Origin: JBBROS01 sp965199595
GTDB lineage: Bacteria; Pseudomonadota; Alphaproteobacteria; Acetobacterales; Acetobacteraceae
Reading direction: 5' to 3'
Assembly (NCBI GenBank): GCA_965199595.1
Contig: OZ241182.1
Location: 1,240,001 to 1,304,000, forward strand
DNA length: 64,000 nucleotides
Of this stretch, positions 8,633 through 18,531 are shown in pieces; position 1 is the stretch's first letter, and each line of letters starts with the position of its first letter. Made by a program: the position numbers and the translations under genes. A model generated the notes under the pieces. It was given only the letters and a program-made list of their open reading frames with translations. It made no database searches and was not told where the DNA came from.

Positions 8633-9202
8633 CTAGTTGGGCAGTGGGGTGTTTGGCAGCGTGGTATCGGGCGCTGCAGGTGCCGTCGCTTCAATAAGGG
8701 CCTCGGTCAGCATCAGCTTGGCGCGGCGGAGGTCCGAGAGGGGGATCGTGACGTCGGTTCCGTCCTCGAGGCGCAGCCGGGCCTCGTTGTGGTCGGCGCC
8801 CAGGATGGTGCCGGTGAAGCGGCGGCGGCCATCGAGGGGCACCAGCATCTCGACGCGGGCCTGGTGGCCGGCGAAGCGGACCCAGTCCTTGAGCCGGGTC
8901 AGCGGGCGGTCGATGCCGGCGCTGCTGACCTCGAGGGTCCAGACGCCGGGGAGGGGGTCGTCCACGTCCAGCACGGCGCTGATGGCGTGGCTGATGCGCT
9001 CGCAGTCATCGACGTTGATCATGGAGCCGTCGGCGCGGTCCGCCATGACCTGGACGGTGGGGCGTTCGCGGCCCAGCACCAGCACGCGGACCAGCTCGTA
9101 GCCGAGGCCTTCGAGCGAGGGTGCGATGGCGGCGGCGATGCGGCCTTCGAGTCCGGCCTGGTTCGGCTCGGTGTTCGTGTCAGAAGCCCCGGATGCGGGC
9201 AT
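8633..9202 (-). CDS. rimP: Ribosome maturation factor RimP
   Basis: Assists 30S subunit assembly. With the ATG at 9202 (MPASGASDTNTEPNQAGLEG) the protein has 189 residues; a TTG at 9220 is also in frame but falls inside an upstream terminator, so the ATG is preferred. The N-terminal domain has the LEGLGYELVRVLVLGRERPT block. The NVDDCERISHAISAVLDVDD and VSSAGIDRPL motifs are diagnostic, and a C-terminal SH3-like domain follows. No convincing Shine-Dalgarno site is visible. It heads the rimP-nusA-ylxR-infB-rbfA gene set. The only space for a promoter after the terminator is about 17 bp, so the promoter must lie inside the upstream gene or the terminator is leaky. Confidence 0.94.
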   Translation of the reverse strand: MPASGASDTNTEPNQAGLEGRIAAAIAPSLEGLGYELVRVLVLGRERPTVQVMADRADGSMINVDDCERISHAISAVLDVDDPLPGVWTLEVSSAGIDRPLTRLKDWVRFAGHQARVEMLVPLDGRRRFTGTILGADHNEARLRLEDGTDVTIPLSDLRRAKLMLTEALIEATAPAAPDTTLPNTPLPN

Positions 9203-9218
9203 GTGTGCGATCCACAAC

Positions 9219-9244
9219 AAAAAAGGCGGCCCGGTCAGGCCACC
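9219..9244 (-). terminator. Intrinsic terminator after the acyltransferase gene
   Basis: On the minus strand it reads GGTGGCC, a six-base loop, GGCCGCC, then six T. The 7-bp stem contains one G-U pair. It stands 41 bp after the acyltransferase stop and only 17 bp before the rimP ATG, so it separates the trmB/acyltransferase transcript from the rimP operon or acts as an attenuator for it. Confidence 0.8.
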
Positions 9245-9284
9245 CCCGTTCAGCGTCGGAGACTTGGAAGTGCCTTCAGATAGG

Positions 9285-10430
9285 CTAACGCCGGGTATCC
9301 TGCAAGGGCGGTGCGCCGGCGGTTGCCCGATTGGGGGCAGGTGTGGCGAGGGCCCGGCCGGCGAGGGCGCGGAACAGGCGGCGGCCCGGGCGTTCCACGG
9401 CGTGGTGGGCCAGTGCGGCCAGGGCGGTGGTGACGAGGATGTAGGCGGGCAGGGTGATGCCGAGCGGCGCCCAGCCGAAGGGGAACACGCCGAGCAGGGC
9501 GTAGTGGATCAGGTAGGTGGCGTAGGAGAGCACGCCGAGGGCGTGGATGGGGTTCATGGACAGCAGGCGGTGCACCGGGCCGTGGCCGAAGAACAGGCCC
9601 AGCACCAGCGGCGGCAGCACGGCGAGCGTCAGCATGTCGTTGACCCGGCCCAGCAGCATGGCGAACACCGCCGCCAGCAGCAGCGGGCCGAACCAGGGGG
9701 TGCCGGCCAGCGCGCGGAGCGGCGGCCAGCGGCGGATGCGGAAGGCGAGCATGCCCAGGGTGAAGCCGATCATGCAGCGCAGCAGCGGGAGGATGCTGTA
9801 GTTGAAGTACAGGTCGAGCCGGCCGCGCCGGCCGGCGTCGATGGGCGGGGCCACCGCCATGCAGTAGGCGAGCAGTGCGGCGACGCCGGCCAGCATCACC
9901 AAGGGCCCGGCGCGGCTGCGCAGGCAGAGCGGCACCAGGAAGGGGAACAGCAGATAGGCCATGAACTCCGTGCTGATCGACCAGGCCGGGGGGTTGATCG
10001 CCATGCTGAGGCCCCAGGCCTGCACCATCAGCAGGTTGGCCATGAACATGCGGGGCGAGACGACCGCGACGGGCAGGCCGATGCCGGCGGCGACGAGGAC
10101 CAGCAGCACCGCGGCCTGGAGGGGCCAGAGCCGGGCCAGGCGGCGGGCGATGAAGCGGAGGTAGTCGCGCGGGGTGACCGGGCGGCGGCCATCGAACCAG
10201 GGGGCGTAGGCCAGGCACATGACGAAGCCGCTGAGCACGAAGAACAGGTCGACGCCCATGTAGCCCTTGCGCAGGAGCCATTGAAGCATGGGGATGTGCT
10301 GGTCGAGCGGCAGGTGCAGGTAGAAGTGGTGGAGCATCACCAGCAGCGCCGCGATGCCGCGAAGGCCGGTGAGGGGCCGGCTTTCGGTGTGCTGGCCGTT
10401 CAGTCCGGCCGGGGCTCCGCCGTGGTCCAT
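9285..10430 (-). CDS. Acyltransferase 3 family membrane protein (OafA/YrhL-like)
   Basis: Integral membrane O-acyltransferase that typically acetylates sugars of surface polysaccharides or other extracytoplasmic acceptors; 381 residues with about ten hydrophobic segments. The N-terminus has the family signature (PLTGLRGIAALLVMLHHFYL with the conserved RG and HH) and GVDLFFVLSGFV soon after. It has no periplasmic SGNH domain. The start (ATG 10430) overlaps the end of trmB by 31 bp, so the two are probably co-transcribed. The acceptor is unknown; the rhamnose glycan made at 18-27 kb is one possible substrate, but nothing in the sequence links them. Confidence 0.9.
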   Translation of the reverse strand: MDHGGAPAGLNGQHTESRPLTGLRGIAALLVMLHHFYLHLPLDQHIPMLQWLLRKGYMGVDLFFVLSGFVMCLAYAPWFDGRRPVTPRDYLRFIARRLARLWPLQAAVLLVLVAAGIGLPVAVVSPRMFMANLLMVQAWGLSMAINPPAWSISTEFMAYLLFPFLVPLCLRSRAGPLVMLAGVAALLAYCMAVAPPIDAGRRGRLDLYFNYSILPLLRCMIGFTLGMLAFRIRRWPPLRALAGTPWFGPLLLAAVFAMLLGRVNDMLTLAVLPPLVLGLFFGHGPVHRLLSMNPIHALGVLSYATYLIHYALLGVFPFGWAPLGITLPAYILVTTALAALAHHAVERPGRRLFRALAGRALATPAPNRATAGAPPLQDTRR

Positions 10431-11221
10431 TCGTGCTCCGGGTTCGGCTCATCGCCGGGGATGGCGGGTGCGGGAGCGCGCGTGAAGCTCCAGTAGCGCG
10501 GCGTGCGGCCGGCGCGAAGGGCCTTTGCTTCGTAGCGGGTCGGGGGCCAGCCTTCGGGGCGGCCGGGGGTGGGGGCTGCGGGGTGGAACAGGGTCTGGGC
10601 GGCCATCGTTTCGGTGACCCAGGCCTGGTAGGTCGGGTCGTCGCTGGCGATGCGCCAGGTGCCGCCGGGCTTGAGCAGGCGGGCGACGATGGGGATCTGG
10701 CCGGGGTGGACGAAGCGCCGCTTGGCGTGCCGGGCCTTGGGCCAGGGGTCCGGGAACATCAGCACGACGAGGTCCAGGCTGGCATCGGGCAGTTCGTGCA
10801 TGAGGATGCGGGCGTCGTCGTCCCAGAGGCGGAGGTTGCCGGGGAGGGGGATGGTGCGGGGGTCCGCGGTGTCGGGGACGAGGCGGGAGAGCAGGGAGCA
10901 GATGCCGTTCTCGAACACCTCGCAGGCGATCAGGCCCTGTTCGGGGTGTTGGGCGGCGAGGCTGGCCGCGTGTTCGCCGCCGCCGTAGCCGATCTCGAGC
11001 GCCAGGCGGCGAGGTGGGGCTGCGAAGAGGCCGTGGGGGTGGCGGGCCCGGGCCGGGTCGACGCGGAGGCGGGGCAGGGCCTCGTCGAGGAGCTGCTGCT
11101 GGCGGGGGCGCAGGGCGTGGCCGCGGACACGCCCGTAGAGGCGGTCCGCGGGCGGCTTGTCGAGCGGGGGGACGCGGCTGGAGGGCCGGTCCTCCTGTTG
11201 AGGTTGCAGCGGTGGGATCAG
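10400..11221 (-). CDS. trmB: tRNA (guanine-N7-)-methyltransferase, unusual start
   Basis: SAM-dependent enzyme that forms m7G46 in tRNA. The fold is clear: YGRVRGHALRPRQQQLLDEA at the N-terminus, the SAM loop EIGYGGGEHAA, then VVLMFPDPWPKARHAKRRFV and IASDDPTYQAW. No ATG, GTG or TTG exists in frame upstream of these blocks for more than 200 bp. The only candidates are a CTG at 11221, overlapping the metK stop as CTGA, or the ATC just after it. An AGGAGG lies at about 11191-11196 but no usual start codon follows it. The coordinates given assume the CTG, giving 273 residues. A sequencing error or a real non-canonical start are both possible. Confidence 0.85.
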   Translation of the reverse strand: MIPPLQPQQEDRPSSRVPPLDKPPADRLYGRVRGHALRPRQQQLLDEALPRLRVDPARARHPHGLFAAPPRRLALEIGYGGGEHAASLAAQHPEQGLIACEVFENGICSLLSRLVPDTADPRTIPLPGNLRLWDDDARILMHELPDASLDLVVLMFPDPWPKARHAKRRFVHPGQIPIVARLLKPGGTWRIASDDPTYQAWVTETMAAQTLFHPAAPTPGRPEGWPPTRYEAKALRAGRTPRYWSFTRAPAPAIPGDEPNPEHEWTTAEPRPD

Positions 11222-12408
11222 CGGCCGAACGCGCTCTTGAGGGCGGGGACCAGGTCGGTCTGCTCCCAGGTGAAGGTGTCGGCGGCAACGTCCGGCTCGC
11301 GGCCGAAGTGGCCGTAGGCGGAGGTGGGGACGTAGATGGGACGGTTCATCCGCAGGTGCTCGCGGATGCCGCGGGGGCTGAGGTTCATCAGGTCGCGCAG
11401 GGTCTTTTCCAGCTTCTCCTGGTCGATGTCCTTGCCGGTGCCGGCCAGGTCCACATAGACGCTGAGCGGGTGGCTGACGCCGATGGCGTAGCTGATCTGG
11501 ATCGTGCACTTCTCGGCGAGGCCGGCGGCGACGACGTTCTTCGCGAGGTAGCGGCAGGCATAGGCGGCGGAGCGGTCGACTTTGGTGGGGTCCTTGCCGC
11601 TGAAGGCGCCGCCGCCGTGGGGGGAGGCGCCGCCGTAGGTGTCCACGATGATCTTGCGGCCGGTGAGGCCTGCGTCACCGTCGGGGCCGCCGATGACGAA
11701 GTTTCCGGTGGGGTTCACGTAGATCTCGTTGTCCGGCGGCATCCAGCCCTGGGGCAGCACGCTCTGGATGACCTTGTGGACGCTGGCGCGGATGTCGCGC
11801 TGGTCCATGCCTTCCTCGTGCTGGGTGCTGACCACGACCGAGGTGGCGCCGACCGGCTTGCCATCGACGTAGCGGAGGGTCACCTGGCTTTTGGCGTCCG
11901 GCAGCAGGCCCTTCATGGCGGCGTCGTTGGCGCGGCGGCCTTCGGAGATGCGGCGCAGGATCAGGTGCGAGTAGTGCAGCGGGGCGGGCATGAGGGCCGG
12001 GGTCTCGGTGCAGGCGTAACCGAACATGATGCCCTGGTCGCCGGCGCCTTCGTCCTTGTTGCCGGCGCTGTCCACGCCGGCCGCGATGTCCGTGCTCTGT
12101 GCGTGCAGCAGGCAATCGATCTGGGTGGCGTCCTTGTAGGTGAAGCCGGACTGGTCGTAGCCGATGTCCTTGATCGCCTCGCGGGTGAGGCTGATGAGGA
12201 GCTCGGGGGTGACGCTGGCCGGGCCACGGACTTCGCCGGCGAGGACGACGCGGTTGGTGGTGACGAGCGTCTCGCAGCCGACGCGGCTCTGGGGGTCGGC
12301 CTTCAGGAAGGCGTCGAGCACGGTGTCGCTGATGCGGTCGGCCACTTTATCCGGGTGCCCTTCGGACACCGACTCGGATGTGAACAGGTATTCGCCCTGG
12401 TCGCGCAT
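11218..12408 (-). CDS. metK: S-adenosylmethionine synthetase
   Basis: Makes SAM from methionine and ATP; 396 residues against the usual 380-400. The start is the ATG at 12408 (MRDQGEYLFTSESVSEGHPD), preceded by GAGGAG at ideal spacing; the open frame further upstream is a shadow. Diagnostic motifs are SEGHPDKVADRISD, GAGDQGIMFGYA and GGGAFSGKDPTKVDRSAAYA with the P-loop-like KD and active-site residues. It is followed at once by trmB, whose product consumes SAM. No SAM riboswitch could be recognised by eye in the 170 bp upstream; that stretch is GC-rich with a possible -35 (TTGACC at 12531-12536) and no good -10. Confidence 0.97.
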   Translation of the reverse strand: MRDQGEYLFTSESVSEGHPDKVADRISDTVLDAFLKADPQSRVGCETLVTTNRVVLAGEVRGPASVTPELLISLTREAIKDIGYDQSGFTYKDATQIDCLLHAQSTDIAAGVDSAGNKDEGAGDQGIMFGYACTETPALMPAPLHYSHLILRRISEGRRANDAAMKGLLPDAKSQVTLRYVDGKPVGATSVVVSTQHEEGMDQRDIRASVHKVIQSVLPQGWMPPDNEIYVNPTGNFVIGGPDGDAGLTGRKIIVDTYGGASPHGGGAFSGKDPTKVDRSAAYACRYLAKNVVAAGLAEKCTIQISYAIGVSHPLSVYVDLAGTGKDIDQEKLEKTLRDLMNLSPRGIREHLRMNRPIYVPTSAYGHFGREPDVAADTFTWEQTDLVPALKSAFGR

Positions 12409-12578
12409 GGATTTCTCCTCTTGTCGCGGCTGCATTGATTGGGGTGCGGCGTCGTGCTGTTCCGCTCGATCGGCCCGCCGCACCGGCCGGATGCCGGGGC
12501 GCGGAGGGGTTTGGCGGAAAGGGGGGCGGGGGTCAAGGTTGGATGCTGCACGTGCGAGATGGCGGGGGCTGGCGGGGT

Positions 12579-13340
12579 TCACGCCATGACGTCGCGCATC
12601 GCGTAGAGGCCGGGGGGGCGGTTCTGCACCCATCGGGCGGCGCGGATGGCGCCGGTGGCGAAGATGCGGCGGTCGTAGGCGCGGTGGGTGAGGGCGACGT
12701 GCTCGCTGCCGCTGGCGAAGAGCAGGGTGTGCTCGCCGACCACCTGGCCGCCGCGCAGGGCGGCGAAGCCGATGGCGCCGGGTTCGCGCGGGCCGGTGTG
12801 GCCGTCGCGGCCGCTTTCGGCGACGTCTTCCAGCGTGACGCCGCGGCCCTCGGCCACGGCCCGGCCCAGCAGGATGGCGGTGCCGGAGGGGGCGTCCACC
12901 TTCTGGCGGTGGTGCATGTCGATGATCTCGGCATCGTAGGACTCGGGCGGGAGGGCCGCCGCCATGCGGGTGGCGAGTTCGAGCAGCAGGGTGATGCCGG
13001 GGGAGAAGTTGGTGGAATAGACCACCGGGATGCGTTCGGCGGCGCGGGCGACCAGGGCCTCCTGCTCCAGGGACAGGCCGGAGGTGCCGAGGACCCAGGG
13101 TATGCCGGCGGCGGCCATGGTCCCGGCGTGGGCGGGGATGGCGGCGGCGGTGGTGAAGTCGATGACCACGTCGCTTTGGGCGGCGAGGGTGGCGAGGTCT
13201 GGGAGGAGGGTTGCGCCTTCGGGTGGGGTGGCGGTGCTGCCGGGCCGCAGCAGGCCGGCGGGCTTGGCGCCGATGGCCCGGGCCTCCTCACAGAGCAGGC
13301 GGCCCATGCGGCCTGCGATCCCGATGATTCCAACGCGCAT
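12579..13340 (-). CDS. dapB: 4-hydroxy-tetrahydrodipicolinate reductase
   Basis: NAD(P)H-dependent step of the diaminopimelate/lysine pathway; 253 residues, somewhat shorter than the usual 265-270. The start is the ATG at 13340 with GGGAGAG upstream. The N-terminal Rossmann motif is GIIGIAGRMGRLL. The catalytic and substrate-binding regions are DMHHRQKVDAPSGTA with the His-His and Lys, plus STNFSPGITLLL. It stands alone upstream of metK (170 bp gap) with about 150 bp of leader after a good -10 box at 13491-13496. Confidence 0.96.
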   Translation of the reverse strand: MRVGIIGIAGRMGRLLCEEARAIGAKPAGLLRPGSTATPPEGATLLPDLATLAAQSDVVIDFTTAAAIPAHAGTMAAAGIPWVLGTSGLSLEQEALVARAAERIPVVYSTNFSPGITLLLELATRMAAALPPESYDAEIIDMHHRQKVDAPSGTAILLGRAVAEGRGVTLEDVAESGRDGHTGPREPGAIGFAALRGGQVVGEHTLLFASGSEHVALTHRAYDRRIFATGAIRAARWVQNRPPGLYAMRDVMA

Positions 13341-13490
13341 TGCACTCTCCCGATGCGGGGAGTTTGGCGGTTGGGGGTGGGGCTGGGAAGGGGGGGGACG
13401 GCGCGGCCGAGCTGTCGGGGGGAACTGCGTCGAGGCCGCGCCGCGTAGGCCGCCCGGGTTCGATGGGGGGATCGTCGCCGGGCGCACTGC

Positions 13491-13519
13491 ACTATACGCC
13501 GAAACCCGCGGGTTGTTCC
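13491..13519 (-). promoter_or_regulatory. Putative dapB promoter with palindrome in the spacer
   Basis: The -10 element reads TATAGT on the minus strand (13491-13496), and 17 bp upstream is a weak -35 (GGAACA, 13514-13519). A perfect 12-bp palindrome, AACCCGCGGGTT, occupies 13503-13514 between them, which is where a repressor operator could sit. The leader to the dapB ATG would be about 150 nt. The rest of the 285-bp gap shows nothing else. Confidence 0.5.
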
Positions 13520-13625
13520 AGGGGGGCGTGATTATGTTCTGTGAGGATAGATTTCGGCCGGGATCAGCCTGCGCGATGATGCCGGTGTCCGGGTGCAGGG
13601 CGCTGGCGGCGCCGGGGTGGGGCTT

Positions 13626-16109
<2,484 letters not shown>

Positions 16110-16123
16110 CGGTGCGGGTCCGG

Positions 16124-17260
16124 TCAAACGGGCGGGGCCGGCGCGGGGTCGCGGCCGGGAGGGGGGGTTGTCGCATCCCGCACCCACTCCCGCCAGAGCA
16201 GGATGAGGGCGGCCATGACGGCCGGGCCGAGGAAGAGGCCGAGGATGCCGAAGGTCTCGACGCCGCCGAGGATGCCGAGCAGGACCCAGAGGAAGGGCAG
16301 GCGGGTGGCGCTGCCGATGAGGCCCGGGCGGATGAAGTGGTCGGCGGCGAAGATGACGACGACGCCGGTGCCGGCGAGGATGGCGACGGCCAGGACGCTT
16401 TTGCCGACCGCGAGGCCGATGAGGCAGGCGAGTGCCAGGATGACGGTGGCGCCGAGCGGGACCATGGCGCCGACGACGGTGGCCGCGCCGAGCATGGCCG
16501 GGTGCGGGACGCCGAGGATGGCGTAGCCGATGCCGAGTACGATGCCGACGCCGAGGCTGACGAGGACCAGGCCGTCGACGGTGCCGTGGATGGAGGCGAC
16601 GATCTGCCGGGTCATGAGCTCGCCCTGGGGGCCGAAGAGGCGGTTGGCGGCGATCAGCATCTGGCGGCCGAGGGACTGGCCGTCGCGGTAGAGGAAGAAC
16701 AGCGTGGCCAGGGTGAAGGCGAAGAGCACGGAGCGGCGGAGCAGCTGGGAGCCGAAGGAGCGGCCCATGCTCATCAGCTCCTCGCGGTCCACCCGGCCCA
16801 GCAGGGCGCGGGCGCCTTCCGGGGTGGCCAGGTTCGCCTGCCACCAGGTGTCGAGCTGCGCCTGCCCGACCGGGAGGTGGTGGAGGACTTCGGGCTGCGG
16901 CATGCCGTGGGCGCGGGTGTCGCGCAGCCAGTCCGTGACGCTGCGGGCTTCGTGGCCGATCTGCAGGCCCATGATGACGACGGGGACGACGACGATGAGG
17001 GTGGTGCCGAGGGTGAAGAGGGCGGGGAGCAGGATGTTGTGGCGGTCGTTCGGCAGGCGCTTCTGGAGCCGGCGGTAGAGCGGCCAGGTGGCGATGACCA
17101 GGATTGCGGCCCAGACGAGGGCGCGGAGGAAGCCCTCGAGGATGTAGAGGCCGAGCAGGGTGAGGGCGACGGCCAGGAGGATGCGGGCGATGGCCTGGCG
17201 CTGGAGGCGGGCCGGGTGTGCCGGGGTGGGGAGTGCCGGGCTGGGGAGTGGGGATTGCAT
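16124..17260 (-). CDS. AI-2E family transporter (PerM-like membrane protein)
   Basis: Polytopic inner-membrane protein of the AI-2E/PerM/TqsA superfamily, 378 residues from the ATG at 17260 (a GTG at 17296 is also in frame, without better ribosome site). Hydrophobic pairs near the N-terminus (LLAVALTLLGLYILEG, then LVWAAILVIATWPLY), a long soluble stretch, and four C-terminal helices with the family feature PHPAMLGAATVVGAMVPLGA are visible. Members export small molecules or ions; the substrate here is unknown. It precedes glgP by 14 bp and probably shares its transcript. Confidence 0.85.
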   Translation of the reverse strand: MQSPLPSPALPTPAHPARLQRQAIARILLAVALTLLGLYILEGFLRALVWAAILVIATWPLYRRLQKRLPNDRHNILLPALFTLGTTLIVVVPVVIMGLQIGHEARSVTDWLRDTRAHGMPQPEVLHHLPVGQAQLDTWWQANLATPEGARALLGRVDREELMSMGRSFGSQLLRRSVLFAFTLATLFFLYRDGQSLGRQMLIAANRLFGPQGELMTRQIVASIHGTVDGLVLVSLGVGIVLGIGYAILGVPHPAMLGAATVVGAMVPLGATVILALACLIGLAVGKSVLAVAILAGTGVVVIFAADHFIRPGLIGSATRLPFLWVLLGILGGVETFGILGLFLGPAVMAALILLWREWVRDATTPPPGRDPAPAPPV

Positions 17261-17325
17261 GGGTGCGAGGTTGCCCGCAGTCGCTGGAGGAGTCACGCTG
17301 CGGCTCTGGCGCCTGGAGATTCATA

Positions 17326-17784
17326 ATGGACGAGACCGACTGGAAGACCAACGGCGTGCGGGTGATCCCGGGGGACAGCCTGGACGCCAACACGGCGCAG
17401 ACGCCGGGGATGAACCGGGCGGCGGCGATCAACCTCGCCCGGGTGGGGGCGCAGAAGATCTGGGCCGGGACGGTGCACATCCATCCGGATGCGAAGACCG
17501 GGGCGCACCACCACGGGGCGCTGGAGAGCGTGATCTATGTGGTGCGGGGCCGGGCGCGGATGCGGTGGGGCAACGCGCTGGAGTTCGTGGCGGAGGCGGG
17601 TCCGGGGGACTTCATCTTCGTGCCGCCGTATGTGCCGCACCAGGAGATCAACGCCAGCACGGACGAGACGCTGGAGTGCGTGCTGGTGCGGAGCGACAAC
17701 GAGGCGGTGGTGGTGAACCTGGACATCACGCCGGTGGAGAAGCCGGAGGGGGTGGCGTGGATCGACCCGATCCATAGGCATTAA
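17326..17784 (+). CDS. Cupin-domain protein
   Basis: Single-domain cupin of 152 residues. The start chosen is the ATG at 17326 (MDETDWKTNGVRVIPGDSLD) because GGAGATT precedes it; the frame upstream is an antisense shadow of the AI-2E gene. Cupin motif 1 is HHHGALESVIYVVRG (three His at 61-63, Glu67) and motif 2 is GDFIFVPPYVPHQEIN, so a metal-binding beta-barrel is expected. Many close relatives are annotated only as cupins; an enzyme role (isomerase, dioxygenase or decarboxylase) cannot be assigned. It is divergent from the AI-2E gene and monocistronic. Confidence 0.85.
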   Translation: MDETDWKTNGVRVIPGDSLDANTAQTPGMNRAAAINLARVGAQKIWAGTVHIHPDAKTGAHHHGALESVIYVVRGRARMRWGNALEFVAEAGPGDFIFVPPYVPHQEINASTDETLECVLVRSDNEAVVVNLDITPVEKPEGVAWIDPIHRH

Positions 17785-17799
17785 GGGTCAGCCCGGGGA

Positions 17800-17829
17800 G
17801 GGTCAGCCCGGGCCACCCCCGGCTGACCC
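17800..17829. terminator. Hairpin between convergent cupin and methyltransferase genes
   Basis: GGGTCAGCCCGG (17800-17811) pairs with CCGGCTGACCC (17819-17829) with a one-base bulge. The left arm is duplicated just before (17785-17798). The hairpin lies in the 75-bp gap where two genes converge, so it probably ends transcription both ways, although no long T-run is present. Confidence 0.55.
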
Positions 17830-17859
17830 GGGTGGTTCATGTGTGCATGGCGCGGCGGG

Positions 17860-18531
17860 TCATTGAAGGATGACCTTTGCGTCGGAGGCGGAGAGGCTTC
17901 GGTACGGGGGGGTCTTGCCGCGTTCGAAGACGACGACGCTGTCATAGAAGTGCATCGACATCGTCGATCGCGTGAACGCTGTCGGAGGCAGCGCACCGCG
18001 GCTATGCTCCGCATTCAGCTCGTCGATGAGGGTCTTGCACAGCTCGATGAAGGTGCCGTCGCGCCTCAGTCCGCCGCCGTATTCGGGCCAGTAGGCGGTG
18101 TGCAGGTCCTCCACGGCGTAGATGCCGTCCTTGACCACGTTCCGGTACAGGACGCCGAAGGTGTCGACGACGTGGCGCATCACGTGGCTGCCGTCGTCGA
18201 GGACGATCTCAGGGCTGCCGAACTCGTCGAGGACGGATTGCAGGAAGCCGGGATCGCTCTGGTCGCCGATGCGGACGGCCACCTGGTCCTCCTCGAAGGC
18301 CTTGCAGCCGGGATTGATGTCGAGGCCGACGATCTGGACATGCGGGCCGAAGTATCGCTTCCACATCGGCAACGACCCGCCCTGGCCGCAGCCGATCTCG
18401 ATGAAGGTGACGGGGCGGTTCCGGAACCGGCTGAAATGCTGCTCATAGATGGGGAAATACTGGTTCCATTTGTGGATCAGGCGCCCGTGGTTGTTCTGGA
18501 AGTCCGTCCAAAGATCGGTGCCGTTGCTCAA
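17860..18531 (-). CDS. Class I SAM-dependent methyltransferase, glycan locus
   Basis: 223-residue methyltransferase. The SAM site is FIEIGCGQGGSLPMW with the acidic end of strand 2 at VGLDINPG, then VLDDGSHVMRHVVDTFGVLY. This pattern resembles the metal-dependent sugar O-methyltransferases of the MycE/cephalosporin-hydroxylase-like group, so a sugar hydroxyl is a likely target; that is inference. The start is a TTG at 18531 with AGGAGAG upstream, overlapping the stop of the GT61 gene as TTGA. It is the last gene of a minus-strand trio (GT2, GT61, this one) opposite the rhamnose operon. Confidence 0.85.
   Translation of the reverse strand: MSNGTDLWTDFQNNHGRLIHKWNQYFPIYEQHFSRFRNRPVTFIEIGCGQGGSLPMWKRYFGPHVQIVGLDINPGCKAFEEDQVAVRIGDQSDPGFLQSVLDEFGSPEIVLDDGSHVMRHVVDTFGVLYRNVVKDGIYAVEDLHTAYWPEYGGGLRRDGTFIELCKTLIDELNAEHSRGALPPTAFTRSTMSMHFYDSVVVFERGKTPPYRSLSASDAKVILQ

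Noticed and set aside
6590..9283. Long plus-strand open frame opposite ylxR, nusA and rimP
   Set aside because: Antisense shadow; the minus strand carries well-conserved genes throughout.
12409..12578. Possible SAM riboswitch upstream of metK
   Set aside because: No pattern of a known SAM-binding RNA could be recognised by eye in this GC-rich gap; only a covariance search could settle it.
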